A stretch of DNA of 64,000 bases, taken from contig NZ_JAQMHX010000016.1 of assembly GCF_028331445.1 (NCBI RefSeq), positions 36,797 to 100,796 on the forward strand, given 5' to 3'. Position 1 is the first letter of the stretch; the number at the start of each line of letters is the position of its first letter. The notes below the pieces were generated by a model. It made no database searches, was not told where the DNA came from, and worked only from the letters and a program-made list of their open reading frames with translations. Shown in pieces: positions 1 to 8,500 of this stretch. Source of the stretch: Candidatus Phyllobacterium onerii (GTDB lineage: Bacteria; Pseudomonadota; Alphaproteobacteria; Rhizobiales; Rhizobiaceae). Position numbers and translations under genes: made by a program.

Positions 1-2
1 TG

Positions 3-755
3 TCGGCACAGGCGCCAATACAGCCAAGTGCCGTTCCCCAACAGGACAATACGCAGGCCAAAAAGCTTGAGCCGACAAAGGGTCGGGTTGACGCTATCGA
101 TGACGGCCGTTTGTTCGGTTGGGCTTTCGATCCAACCGCGCCGACCAAGAGGCTGACTATTCGCGTGCTTCTGGATGGCAAGCCTATTGCCGAAGCTGTG
201 GCCGACAAGGACCGCCCGGATTTGAAGCGTTCAGGTATTGGCGACGGCGCGCATGCATTCGATGTGATGCTGCCGCAATTTGCCGCCATGCGCGCTGGGG
301 ACCTGGTGGTCGTTGCCATAAATGGTGCAGGCGTCGAACAAGCATTGCGCGTTCCAAAGCCTGATGAACAAGCCGCCGAAGCCCTGATCGCCGCGCCGAT
401 GACGCGTATTCTCGACAAACTCGACATGTTGATGGCGGCACAGCGGCAGTTGCAGGTCAACCAGCGCTCGTTGCAGCGTATCGCGCCGGTCATCGATGGA
501 TCAGGCGGTAGCAATGCAGTCGACGCCGCCGATGTGAGCAATTCGATTGAAAATCTCCGCGGAGACGTCAACCAGCGCCTGACGGAACTCGATGTTCATC
601 TGATGCGAATGGACGGCGTCGTCGCAGGTATGGAAAAGCGCATGGAGTCACTACAAAAACGCTCCGGTGGCGACGTTAAGCCGTTGATTTTGCTTTTGTT
701 CGTTCTCGTGGGCTTTGCTGCCGGGGCTGTTCTGTCAATGTCAGTCATGCCTTGA
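3..755 (+). CDS. Membrane-anchored polysaccharide-cluster protein, 5' end outside window
   Basis: The frame is open from the left edge, so the true start lies outside the window; about 250 residues are visible. The first part is a compact beta-type domain with a GWAFDP core and the pattern DRPDLKRSGIGDGAHAF. The same kind of domain recurs in the next gene. A helical, probably coiled-coil stretch follows (repeated Leu/Met/Arg around ENLRGDVNQRLTELDVHLMR), then a single C-terminal membrane segment (LILLLFVLVGFAAGAVL). The protein therefore looks tail-anchored with its globular part on one side of the membrane. A TTG at 111 could be read as a start, but it would cut the domain in half. It lies 17 nt before the next gene, in an apparent operon. 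A role in polysaccharide assembly is inferred only from neighbours. Confidence 0.6.
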   Translation, partial: SAQAPIQPSAVPQQDNTQAKKLEPTKGRVDAIDDGRLFGWAFDPTAPTKRLTIRVLLDGKPIAEAVADKDRPDLKRSGIGDGAHAFDVMLPQFAAMRAGDLVVVAINGAGVEQALRVPKPDEQAAEALIAAPMTRILDKLDMLMAAQRQLQVNQRSLQRIAPVIDGSGGSNAVDAADVSNSIENLRGDVNQRLTELDVHLMRMDGVVAGMEKRMESLQKRSGGDVKPLILLLFVLVGFAAGAVLSMSVMP

Positions 756-772
756 TCATGGAGCAGATTTGA

Positions 773-3019
773 ATGCTTCGAGACGACAAAAACGTTTTGC
801 CGATAAAGACCGGTAAACCCGCGGAACGCCTCCCTGTGGTGATGCAAGGCGAGACCGTGGTTGGTTGCCCCATAGACGACACGCTTGTTCTTGTGCTCGG
901 TATCGGCAGCCTAACCTCCGAACAGGCCACTGTTTTTCTCAATGGCGATCCCGCCATGAGCGTCAAGGTGACCCTTGTAAACTGGCCGCTGAAAGATGGC
1001 TCCCCTGCGGGTACCCACGGGTTTGTGGCGATCGTTCCGACCAATATTCTGCGACGCGGCGCGTTGAAGACAATCATGTTCCAGCACAAGGCAAACGTGA
1101 CGCGCTATGCTTTTGCCAGCCGCGCCGCTTCGACCGGCGAGCTGATTGCAATGATCACCGACCTTGCCGGTTCCAGCTTGCCTTCCGTGATCGACGGACT
1201 CGTCGAGGGCCTGATATCGGGACCGATCGGCCGCAAGAAGCTCTCCGCGATCACCATCCTTTTGCAGGCGGGTGCACGCTCAGATGGTTGCATCGAACTG
1301 ATCGGTGGCAGCGATGAGGGTGAGATTTTCGTGCAAGGCTGGGCGCAGGACCTGACGCCTTCCGTCACACGGCTCTTGATCAGCGGCCGGTCGCCTTCAC
1401 TTGCTGAATGTGCAATCAGCGTTTTCGCACGCCCCGATCTGAACGAGCAATCGTCAGGTTTTGCTGGGCTCTTGCTCGCCAATGAAATCGTCGAGCCGAA
1501 TGACATCGAGCGTCTTCTGTTTCGGGGGCGTCGCGGCTGGCGTTTCACCGAGGTTTACGACCGCCGTCTGATTTCAGGCGCGCGTGAGACGCCCAGCCAT
1601 GTGCGAGCGATTCTGCCTCGCGTTCGCAGCTCGACCGAGATTCTCCTTCGTATGCGCTCGGCCGCCAATCGCTTCGACGGAACGGAGACGATTTCCAGCC
1701 TGCCTTTCCCGGTACGCATGGGCATCGACCACGTGTTTCGTGTGGAGGGTAGCGGCCTGCTCGTCTCCGGCTGGTTGCTCGATCCCGACAATCATGTCGG
1801 GGACGTCAAATTGCGCCGGCATCGGGGCGAAACGCAGCTTGACGCAAACTGGACACGTATCGACAGGCCCGATGTCACGCGGGAATTCGACAATAAACCG
1901 CCGTTCAACGCCGGGCTTGATCCCAATCGGCACGCGCATGGGTTCGTTGCCTTCGCACCCGAACTCGATGGGGACAGCACTGCACCTTTCTATGTGGAAC
2001 TTGGTCTGAGCGATGGGCGGCGCGCGTTCATGCCTCTAACACCGACGCGGATCACGTCGCGCGATGCGGTTGTCCGGCAGATCCGCGCGATTGACCCGAA
2101 CGCTTGGGCGTTACGGCATATTGTCGATCAACAACTCGTGCCGCTATTACGTGGAGTGAACCGCCCTGCCCCTGAAATCTTTGGCGTGGTCGATCTCGGC
2201 TCGTTCGAGGACGTCCTTGGACCGGCGCTGATTATTGGTGTTGATGAGCGCGTAGAAGAGATTGCGCCGCTCATTGCCTTGCTCGCCCTTGACCCGGAAA
2301 CGCGTCGGGCACCAATCGTTATTGCGGCAGCGACTGAGATTGTCGATCGCATCGGGGTCCAGGTGCGGCGGCTTGCGGATTTCTACGGTCTACATCTGCG
2401 CCTCGTTTCGGCCAGCGGCTCGGAAGATCTTTACGATGCCCTTGAGGTGGGCGCCCGGGCCGTTTCCACCGAGACGGTTGTTTTTCTCGCCGCCTCACTG
2501 CTACCGCGCAATCCTGGATGGTTCAGCAAATTGCTGGCAGCCTATGAAGCGCGCAAGGAATGCGTCCTCTCCCCCACTCTTGCCTACGAAGACGATTCGA
2601 TCCGCTGGGCTGGCACATGGGTTGCGGGCGCGCAGTCCGACCGTGCTCTGATCAGCCGTTATGCCGGATATCCTATTGACGCCGTAACAGGAATGGCAAC
2701 TACGGAGGTAGCGACCGCGACATTCGAATGTTGTGTGATGCCGCGAGAGGCGTTGTTTTCGGTCGACGGGTTTACACGCGGATATCTTGGTACGCATGAA
2801 AAAGGCCTCGACCTCGGTCTGAAGCTCAAGCAATCGGGCCTGAAATCCTACTGGCTGCCGTCCGCCCAGATGCTGGGCTCCGACGACATTTCCGTTGCAG
2901 ACAAGGCGTCAACGATTGCACTTATCGAACGTATCGATCGTCAGGTCTTCGATGCGCGTTGGGCAAACATTCTCACAAAAGATCGTGTGACAACGACGGA
3001 GACGGAGGCAGCGGTATGA
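773..3019 (+). CDS. Multidomain protein with GW-type beta domains and a degenerate GT2-like C-terminus
   Basis: 748 residues. Three beta-rich segments can be made out at about 20-130, 170-265 and 310-430; the last carries the GWLLDPDN core seen in the upstream protein. The C-terminal part (about 475-730) resembles a family 2 glycosyltransferase fold: PIVIAAATEIVDRIG, then VVFLAASLLPRNPGWFSKLL, which sits where active GT2 enzymes have an Asp-x-Asp metal site. Here that site reads LAAS, so catalysis is doubtful. No signal peptide or membrane segment is seen. The stop overlaps the next start as ATGA (3016-3019), which implies translational coupling. Likely a polysaccharide-associated binding or scaffold protein; the function is inferred from domain and context only. 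Confidence 0.55.
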   Translation: MLRDDKNVLPIKTGKPAERLPVVMQGETVVGCPIDDTLVLVLGIGSLTSEQATVFLNGDPAMSVKVTLVNWPLKDGSPAGTHGFVAIVPTNILRRGALKTIMFQHKANVTRYAFASRAASTGELIAMITDLAGSSLPSVIDGLVEGLISGPIGRKKLSAITILLQAGARSDGCIELIGGSDEGEIFVQGWAQDLTPSVTRLLISGRSPSLAECAISVFARPDLNEQSSGFAGLLLANEIVEPNDIERLLFRGRRGWRFTEVYDRRLISGARETPSHVRAILPRVRSSTEILLRMRSAANRFDGTETISSLPFPVRMGIDHVFRVEGSGLLVSGWLLDPDNHVGDVKLRRHRGETQLDANWTRIDRPDVTREFDNKPPFNAGLDPNRHAHGFVAFAPELDGDSTAPFYVELGLSDGRRAFMPLTPTRITSRDAVVRQIRAIDPNAWALRHIVDQQLVPLLRGVNRPAPEIFGVVDLGSFEDVLGPALIIGVDERVEEIAPLIALLALDPETRRAPIVIAAATEIVDRIGVQVRRLADFYGLHLRLVSASGSEDLYDALEVGARAVSTETVVFLAASLLPRNPGWFSKLLAAYEARKECVLSPTLAYEDDSIRWAGTWVAGAQSDRALISRYAGYPIDAVTGMATTEVATATFECCVMPREALFSVDGFTRGYLGTHEKGLDLGLKLKQSGLKSYWLPSAQMLGSDDISVADKASTIALIERIDRQVFDARWANILTKDRVTTTETEAAV

Positions 3020-4344
3020 CCGAACAACTCCGGGTATTGGTGATTTCGCATGCGCATCCGAGCATCTCACTCGGCGGTGGCGAGATCGCATCCTACAATC
3101 TGCACAAGGGGCTGAATACGTTGCCAGGCGTGCAATCCGTCTATCTGGCGCGAGCAAGTCATCCAATACCGCGCCATGGCACGACGGCGCTGATGAGTCT
3201 ACGCCGCAGCAGCGATGAGATCCTCTTTCACGCGGACGAATATGACCACTTCTATTTGTCGAACAACAACACGGATGAAATTCGCCGCGATCTTTTGCGC
3301 TTTGTCGGCGATCTCAACCCGCACGTCGTGCATTTTCATCACGTAATGGGACTAGGCTTGGAAACACTCTACGCCATCCGCGAGGCCTTGCCCGATACGG
3401 CAATCCTTGTGACGTTCCATGAATATCTGTCGATCTGCAACAATGACGGTCAGATGGTAAAAGCCGGCTCGTCAAAACTCTGCAACGAGGCCTCACCGAT
3501 AGACTGCCACGCCTGTTTCCCCGACGTTCCTCCCGCGCGCTTTCTGAAGCGCGAACGATTTGTCCGCGGAATGCTCGAACTTGCCGACGCCTTCGTTGCG
3601 CCAAGTGTCTTTCTTGCCCGGAAATATGCGGAATGGGGTCTCGATGCGGGCAAGTTGCATGTGATCGAGAACGGCATCTCCATTGAAAGCGTAACGCCGC
3701 CAAGGGAGCTGACGGGCCCAAAACCGCGTCGTAACCGTTTTGCCTATTTCGGACAGATGACACCCTATAAGGGCATAGATGTCCTCGTTGACGCTGTGTC
3801 CCGTGTGCCGGAAGAGACTTGGGGTGCCGATTCACGCCTGATGATTTTTGGCGGCAATCTCGAAAAACAGCCGCGCGAATTTCAGGAACGTATGGAAAAG
3901 CTGATCGGCGAGGCCGGCTCGCGCGTGCGCTTCTACGGTGCCTATCAGAACGCTGAAATGCCACGCCTGATGCAATCGGTCGACTGGGTCGTCATGCCTT
4001 CGATATGGTGGGAGAATTCGCCGATCGTTATTCAGGAAGCATTGCATCATCGCCGACCGATCATCTGCTCCAATATTGGCGGGATGGCCGAAAAAGTACG
4101 TGATGGTGAGGATGGCCTGCATTTCCGCGTTCGCAGCGCCGAAGATCTTGCTGACCGTTTCACGGAGGTATTGTGTGATCCATTGATTTGGGACCGTCTT
4201 CATCACAGTGTCCGCCGGCCGACAAATTACATCGATTGCGCCGAAGAACATGTTGCCCTCTATGGCGACCTGCTCAAATCCGGCCAGCAAAAGCCAATCA
4301 ACATAGCCGCAAGGACCGATGTCGTTCTTTCGCAAGCAAGCTGA
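3016..4344 (+). CDS. Family 4 glycosyltransferase
   Basis: 442 residues from the ATG at 3016, chosen over an in-frame ATG at 2959 because it overlaps the preceding stop as ATGA and places the Rossmann strand RVLVISHAHPS directly at the N-terminus. It shows the two-domain GT-B layout: LGGGEIASYNLH near the N-terminus for acceptor/nucleotide positioning, FAYFGQMTPYKGIDVLVDAV at the start of the donor domain, and the E-x7-E type motif ENSPIVIQEAL that binds the sugar nucleotide in GT4 enzymes. It should be a cytoplasmic retaining transferase adding one sugar to a lipid-linked polysaccharide repeat unit. Donor and acceptor cannot be told from sequence. Confidence 0.85.
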   Translation: MTEQLRVLVISHAHPSISLGGGEIASYNLHKGLNTLPGVQSVYLARASHPIPRHGTTALMSLRRSSDEILFHADEYDHFYLSNNNTDEIRRDLLRFVGDLNPHVVHFHHVMGLGLETLYAIREALPDTAILVTFHEYLSICNNDGQMVKAGSSKLCNEASPIDCHACFPDVPPARFLKRERFVRGMLELADAFVAPSVFLARKYAEWGLDAGKLHVIENGISIESVTPPRELTGPKPRRNRFAYFGQMTPYKGIDVLVDAVSRVPEETWGADSRLMIFGGNLEKQPREFQERMEKLIGEAGSRVRFYGAYQNAEMPRLMQSVDWVVMPSIWWENSPIVIQEALHHRRPIICSNIGGMAEKVRDGEDGLHFRVRSAEDLADRFTEVLCDPLIWDRLHHSVRRPTNYIDCAEEHVALYGDLLKSGQQKPINIAARTDVVLSQAS

Positions 4345-4382
4345 ATTTTCGCCAGCTTTCAACGCCACGAGAAGGAAACCCC

Positions 4383-5570
4383 ATGGCACGTGTATTGGTA
4401 ATGAGCCCATCGGGCGAGGTCTACGATCACGACAGTGTTCGCTGGTACCAGCACAGCAATGTGCAGCGTAGCATCAATCACTACCATAATATCGGCGATG
4501 CATTTGTCTTCGATTCGTCATTGAAATTGATGAACTACGAAAAGCAGGCTGAATTGCCGATCATGAATCCGAACATGGATCACATCGACCGCCTGCGGGA
4601 GGAATATGACTACGTCATTCTTCGCGGCTCGAACTATGTTCACCAGCACATGGACTGGACCGATGCCATCGCGGTTCTGAAGCGGCTCGGGTTGCCGGTG
4701 ATTGCCTTTGGCATAGGGGCTCAAGCTCCAGTCGAAGGCCAATTGGAACTCTCCGAGCAAACGAAGACAGTTCTGAAGGTGATAGCGGACTCGACGGCTT
4801 CGGTCGGTGTGCGTGGAGCTTATTCTGCACAGGTCATGAGCGATATCGGCATAAAAAATGTTCGGATTATTGGCTGTCCGACCGCATTCCGCCGCAACGA
4901 TCCCGAGATGCGGATAAACCTGCCGCGGCTTGATGAGGTGAAAAATATCGGGATCACCATCCGGCGTGAGGTCTCACCGACCTACGCTCAGGATATTGAG
5001 CGTTATCTGACGTTTCATCGCGACCTCGTCAAGGAGATGGCAGGGCGCTTCGACGCGACCCTGATGGCCCAGGGTGAAGTCGAGGAGAAGAAACTGGTTT
5101 TCGGGACCGATGACCAGAAAGAGGAAGCGATTGCGGCTCTGAAAGCAAACAAATGGGCTTCCGACTGGTATCTCGATGAGACGGTGGAAAAGCTCTACCG
5201 CGAACGCATATTCTATTCCGACGTCGTCGCCGATTATGAGAGCCTCGTCCGGACAAAAGAACTCGTTCTCGGTTATCGGCTGCACGGCAATCTCATGGCC
5301 TTGGCCAATGGCGTGCCTTCTATCTACTTCACCTATGACAGCCGCACCGTGGAGTTTGCCGAGACCTATCATATTCCGAGTTTCGATGTGTTCAGCGGCG
5401 GGAAGTTCAGGCTGGAGGATTATTGGGACCAATCGCTTTTCGATAAATATAATCAAGCTTGGTACCGGACTTATGGCGAAATGTACCGCTTTCTGACGGA
5501 AAACGGTGTGGATCACAAAATGATGGAGACTGAGAAGCAGATGCCGGATTCGGTTCGCCGCGTCGCATGA
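4383..5570 (+). CDS. Polysaccharide pyruvyl transferase family protein (first copy)
   Basis: 395 residues from the ATG at 4383, preceded by GAAGGAAA; longer in-frame starts would overlap the upstream glycosyltransferase by more than 150 nt. The protein matches the polysaccharide pyruvyl transferase family (the CsaB/WcaK/ExoV superfamily), which moves pyruvate from phosphoenolpyruvate to a sugar as a ketal. Diagnostic parts are NIGDAFVFDSSLKLM near the N-terminus, VILRGSNYVHQHMDW, IAFGIGAQAP, and the C-terminal LGYRLHGNLMALANG followed by YDSR. A paralogue with the same motifs lies at 11375-12715. The pyruvyl donor chemistry is family knowledge; the sugar target is unknown. Confidence 0.8.
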   Translation: MARVLVMSPSGEVYDHDSVRWYQHSNVQRSINHYHNIGDAFVFDSSLKLMNYEKQAELPIMNPNMDHIDRLREEYDYVILRGSNYVHQHMDWTDAIAVLKRLGLPVIAFGIGAQAPVEGQLELSEQTKTVLKVIADSTASVGVRGAYSAQVMSDIGIKNVRIIGCPTAFRRNDPEMRINLPRLDEVKNIGITIRREVSPTYAQDIERYLTFHRDLVKEMAGRFDATLMAQGEVEEKKLVFGTDDQKEEAIAALKANKWASDWYLDETVEKLYRERIFYSDVVADYESLVRTKELVLGYRLHGNLMALANGVPSIYFTYDSRTVEFAETYHIPSFDVFSGGKFRLEDYWDQSLFDKYNQAWYRTYGEMYRFLTENGVDHKMMETEKQMPDSVRRVA

Positions 5571-5691
5571 TACCAGCGCGACTTTCGTGGGGGGAACGCA
5601 GCAGGTTGGGAGGTCTAACCAAAATTCGCCAATTGGCAGAAGCCAGGTGCTTACAAACAATCCCTCAAGCAGAATTCCAGGAGTTTCCCCA

Positions 5692-6711
5692 ATGACTGTT
5701 CTTGTTACAGGTGGTGCTGGCTATATAGGCAGCCACATGGTGCTTGCGTTGAAAGACGCGGGAAGATCCGTTGTCGTGCTCGATGATCTGAGCTGCGGTT
5801 TTTCCTGGTTGGTGCCAGAAGACGTCCCGTTCATCGCGGGCGATGTCGGCGATCAGGCGCTCGTGCGCGATGTGATCCGCACGTACGCTGTGACCGCGAT
5901 CCTGCATTTTGCTGGCTCTATCGTTGTGCCGGATTCCGTGCGCGATCCGCTTTTCTATTACCGCAACAACACAGTGCAGTCGCGCGCGTTGATCGAGACG
6001 GCCATCGCCGAAGGTATCGAGCATTTCATTTTTTCGTCCACGGCCGCCGTCTATGGCGAGCCCGAGAAGACGCCAATCACCGAAGAAATGCCGCATCAAC
6101 CGATTTCGCCCTATGGCACGTCAAAACTGATGACGGAGTGGATGTTGCGCGACGCGGCAGCCGCTCATCCGGATTTCAACTATGTTGCGCTGCGCTATTT
6201 CAACGTGGCCGGCGCCGATCCGCAACTGCGTTCCGGACAGTCGTTTCCGCGCGCAACCCATCTGATCAAGATCGCCAGCCAGGCTGCAACGGGCGAACGC
6301 TCTCATATCGAGGTCTACGGTACCGACTACCCGACAGCCGACGGAACCTGCATCCGCGATTATATCCACGTCAGCGATCTGGCGCAGGCGCATCTCTGCG
6401 CGCTGAATTACCTGGAAGCTGGCGGCAAGAGCACCGCTGCCAATTGCGGATATGGTTATGGCTACTCGGTGCTTGAGATCATCGACGCGGTCAAACGTGT
6501 ATCGGGCGTCGATTTTTCGGTGCGCATGGCGCCTCGGCGTGCCGGCGATCCAGCTATTTTGGTGGCTGGCAACGATCGCGTCCGCAACGAATTTGGTTTC
6601 TCACCCAAGCGTGCCAATCTTGATCTGATCGTTGGGGATGCTCTTGCCTGGGAACGAAAACTGCAATCGATGAGAGCCGATGACGAGTCGGAAAAGCGCA
6701 TTGCCGTCTAG
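5692..6711 (+). CDS. galE: UDP-glucose 4-epimerase
   Basis: 339 residues, the normal length for GalE/ExoB. The ATG at 5692 is preceded by CCAGGAG, and the N-terminus is the NAD-binding TGGAGYIGSHM. The extended SDR signature is complete: the catalytic Ser region FSSTAAVYG, then SPYGTSKLMTEW with the Tyr-x3-Lys pair, and RYFNVAGADP. It interconverts UDP-glucose and UDP-galactose in the cytoplasm and would supply UDP-galactose to the neighbouring transferases; the rhizobial name is exoB. It lies 121 nt after the pyruvyl transferase, which leaves room for a promoter of its own. Confidence 0.93.
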   Translation: MTVLVTGGAGYIGSHMVLALKDAGRSVVVLDDLSCGFSWLVPEDVPFIAGDVGDQALVRDVIRTYAVTAILHFAGSIVVPDSVRDPLFYYRNNTVQSRALIETAIAEGIEHFIFSSTAAVYGEPEKTPITEEMPHQPISPYGTSKLMTEWMLRDAAAAHPDFNYVALRYFNVAGADPQLRSGQSFPRATHLIKIASQAATGERSHIEVYGTDYPTADGTCIRDYIHVSDLAQAHLCALNYLEAGGKSTAANCGYGYGYSVLEIIDAVKRVSGVDFSVRMAPRRAGDPAILVAGNDRVRNEFGFSPKRANLDLIVGDALAWERKLQSMRADDESEKRIAV

Positions 6712-6727
6712 CCATTTCCATGAGGAT

Positions 6728-6760
6728 AGCAGCGGCGATGTTCAAAACGCCGGCGCTGCT
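6728..6760 (+). terminator. Possible stem-loop after galE
   Basis: AGCAGCG at 6728-6734 pairs with CGCTGCT at 6754-6760, with an inner GCG/CGC pair set. There is no T tract, so it may be only a pause or an RNA-stabilising hairpin at the end of the galE transcript. Confidence 0.3.
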
Positions 6761-6807
6761 ACAGTAACATGCAATAAGTCGGCAAATACTTTGAATTTTG
6801 AAATAAA

Positions 6808-6828
6808 TTACATTCACAATGATTGTAA
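6808..6828. promoter_or_regulatory. AT-rich control region with imperfect palindrome
   Basis: The 250-nt gap between galE and the next gene is much more AT-rich than its surroundings. It holds the near-palindrome TTACATTCA-CA-ATGATTGTAA (8 of 10 arm positions match). It is the only long gap inside the polysaccharide cluster, so it is the likely promoter and operator of the second half. The binding protein is unknown. Confidence 0.35.
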
Positions 6829-6961
6829 GTTACGCGAAGAATAAAAACTCACACAATCGAATACTTTAGTGTTGCGCTGCAATATATTTATGTGACAAGC
6901 TTCATCAATCTGCCATTCTATTTGTATAGAGACACGGTTCGGCGCCTGTGGTTGGTCAAGG

Positions 6962-8500
6962 ATGAGGGAAATGACGGTTCAGACTTCGTACAAGCTTTCG
7001 CCGGTTGCGAAATCTTTGAGAGAAATAGATTTGTTGAAGGAACCGATCCTGCTTCGCATGGGCATTGACCATGACGAGCTGCCCGAAGGCCTGTCGAAAG
7101 CCATAAAAATCCTGGGCTTCGAAGGTGTCAAGGATGACGCCGCTATGTTGTCGGATTCGTCCGGCAGGAAATTCGAGATGCATGAGGCGCCCTTGTGCAC
7201 TCTGGCTGTGCTCATCAATCCCGTTCATCGGGGCCGGGAAAAGCGACTACTGGACTGGTTGAAAAGCCGTGGTGTAGTCGACGAACCAACTGTTTTTGAA
7301 TGGCATGCCGGGCGGGAGATTGAGACGGCAGGTTTGATTATCCAGAAGCTCGCGAGCCTAGTGGTGTTCGAAGCGAGGAAAATCACGCAGTCAAATCGCG
7401 AATTGCTTGCCTTGCGCACTTTGAATGACAATCTTCAGAACAGGTTTGCTGCTGTCGAGAGTTTTGTCGACAGGCAGGGGTTGCAACCCTTCGATCTCGC
7501 CTTCTCAAACGAGCCGGTCAGCAGTTCCTCGCGTTCCAACGTTCTGGCCGATGCTTCATTCGAAGGGGTATCGCAAATCCTTCCAGTCGCCAGCGCAGGC
7601 GTGAGTGCCATTGCCATCCATTTCGAACGTCTGATGCATCGTGACGATACCACTCTGCATGCCCAACTGGTGACGTTGGAAGACATGTGTGTTGTAGAGA
7701 GCTGGGTGTTGCCGCTTTCAAAACTTGGGCAGGGCTGGAACTATCTGGGCCTCTCTCGAACGCTTGCCGGCTTGCGGCGGACGCTGAGCCTGCGCCTTCG
7801 TATCGAGGGCATGGACGATGAAATGCCGCTGTTGTCGCTTGGCGGACTTCAGCCGCTCGACATGTTTCAGGTCAGAGATGCTGCAAACGACGCGCCGCTG
7901 CTGAAGAACAGCCTTGCCATGCAGATCTGGTGCGGAATGCCAGGTGTTCTGCTTCCGAGTTGGGCGAACTATTTGCAGGCTCAATCCCAAGACGCAAGAG
8001 ACGGCGGCTTTCGGGAAATGCCGATGGCAACCGGCATTCTCGAACTGGCGGACCTGTCCAATACGGACGAGATTTCATTCGACTTCGCAGCCATTCTCCC
8101 TCTGCCCGAGGAAAGGGCCATCGGCTGCCATCCGCCATCAGCCGGTATAACGATCGGCCATATACCGGCAGCTTGCCCGCCCAATATCCTGCGCATCTCG
8201 TCCAGTGCAGTCATCGATAATGAAGAATCGAAGGATGTCGATTTTGCGCTAGTAATTGCGAGCGACATTCGAACTGCCCGTCAGCTATTCGATGAGCAAC
8301 GGTCACCCGGCACCGGAGAAGGATTTTCAGGTTGGACCAGTGTTGCGCCGGGTGAAGGGCCACGGCTCAACGCCTTCATCACTGAACAGGTCGGCGTGTG
8401 GCAGAACATCTACATCGCGACCCGAATGAAGGACAATCCGGGAGACAACGCTTTCGCTTGGGCGAAATTCCGTAACATCAGTCTCATGGTCAATGGATAA
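6962..8500 (+). CDS. Uncharacterised polysaccharide-cluster protein (possibly DUF6212 type)
   Basis: 512 residues without signal peptide or membrane segment. The N-terminal third is helical; a heptad-like stretch (IIQKLASLVVFEARKITQSNRELLALRTL) at about 125-155 suggests a coiled coil. Two beta-rich modules follow, at about 180-300 and 310-512. The first contains HFERLMHRDDTTLHAQL and ends in LSLRLRIEG, and the last strand region is WAKFRNISLMV. The beta modules look like carbohydrate-binding jelly-roll folds, but no signature residue proves this. I believe similar rhizobial proteins carry the label DUF6212, which I cannot check here. A second in-frame ATG lies at 6971. The stop overlaps the next start by 8 nt, so it is coupled to a bifunctional glycosyltransferase. 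Confidence 0.55.
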   Translation: MREMTVQTSYKLSPVAKSLREIDLLKEPILLRMGIDHDELPEGLSKAIKILGFEGVKDDAAMLSDSSGRKFEMHEAPLCTLAVLINPVHRGREKRLLDWLKSRGVVDEPTVFEWHAGREIETAGLIIQKLASLVVFEARKITQSNRELLALRTLNDNLQNRFAAVESFVDRQGLQPFDLAFSNEPVSSSSRSNVLADASFEGVSQILPVASAGVSAIAIHFERLMHRDDTTLHAQLVTLEDMCVVESWVLPLSKLGQGWNYLGLSRTLAGLRRTLSLRLRIEGMDDEMPLLSLGGLQPLDMFQVRDAANDAPLLKNSLAMQIWCGMPGVLLPSWANYLQAQSQDARDGGFREMPMATGILELADLSNTDEISFDFAAILPLPEERAIGCHPPSAGITIGHIPAACPPNILRISSSAVIDNEESKDVDFALVIASDIRTARQLFDEQRSPGTGEGFSGWTSVAPGEGPRLNAFITEQVGVWQNIYIATRMKDNPGDNAFAWAKFRNISLMVNG

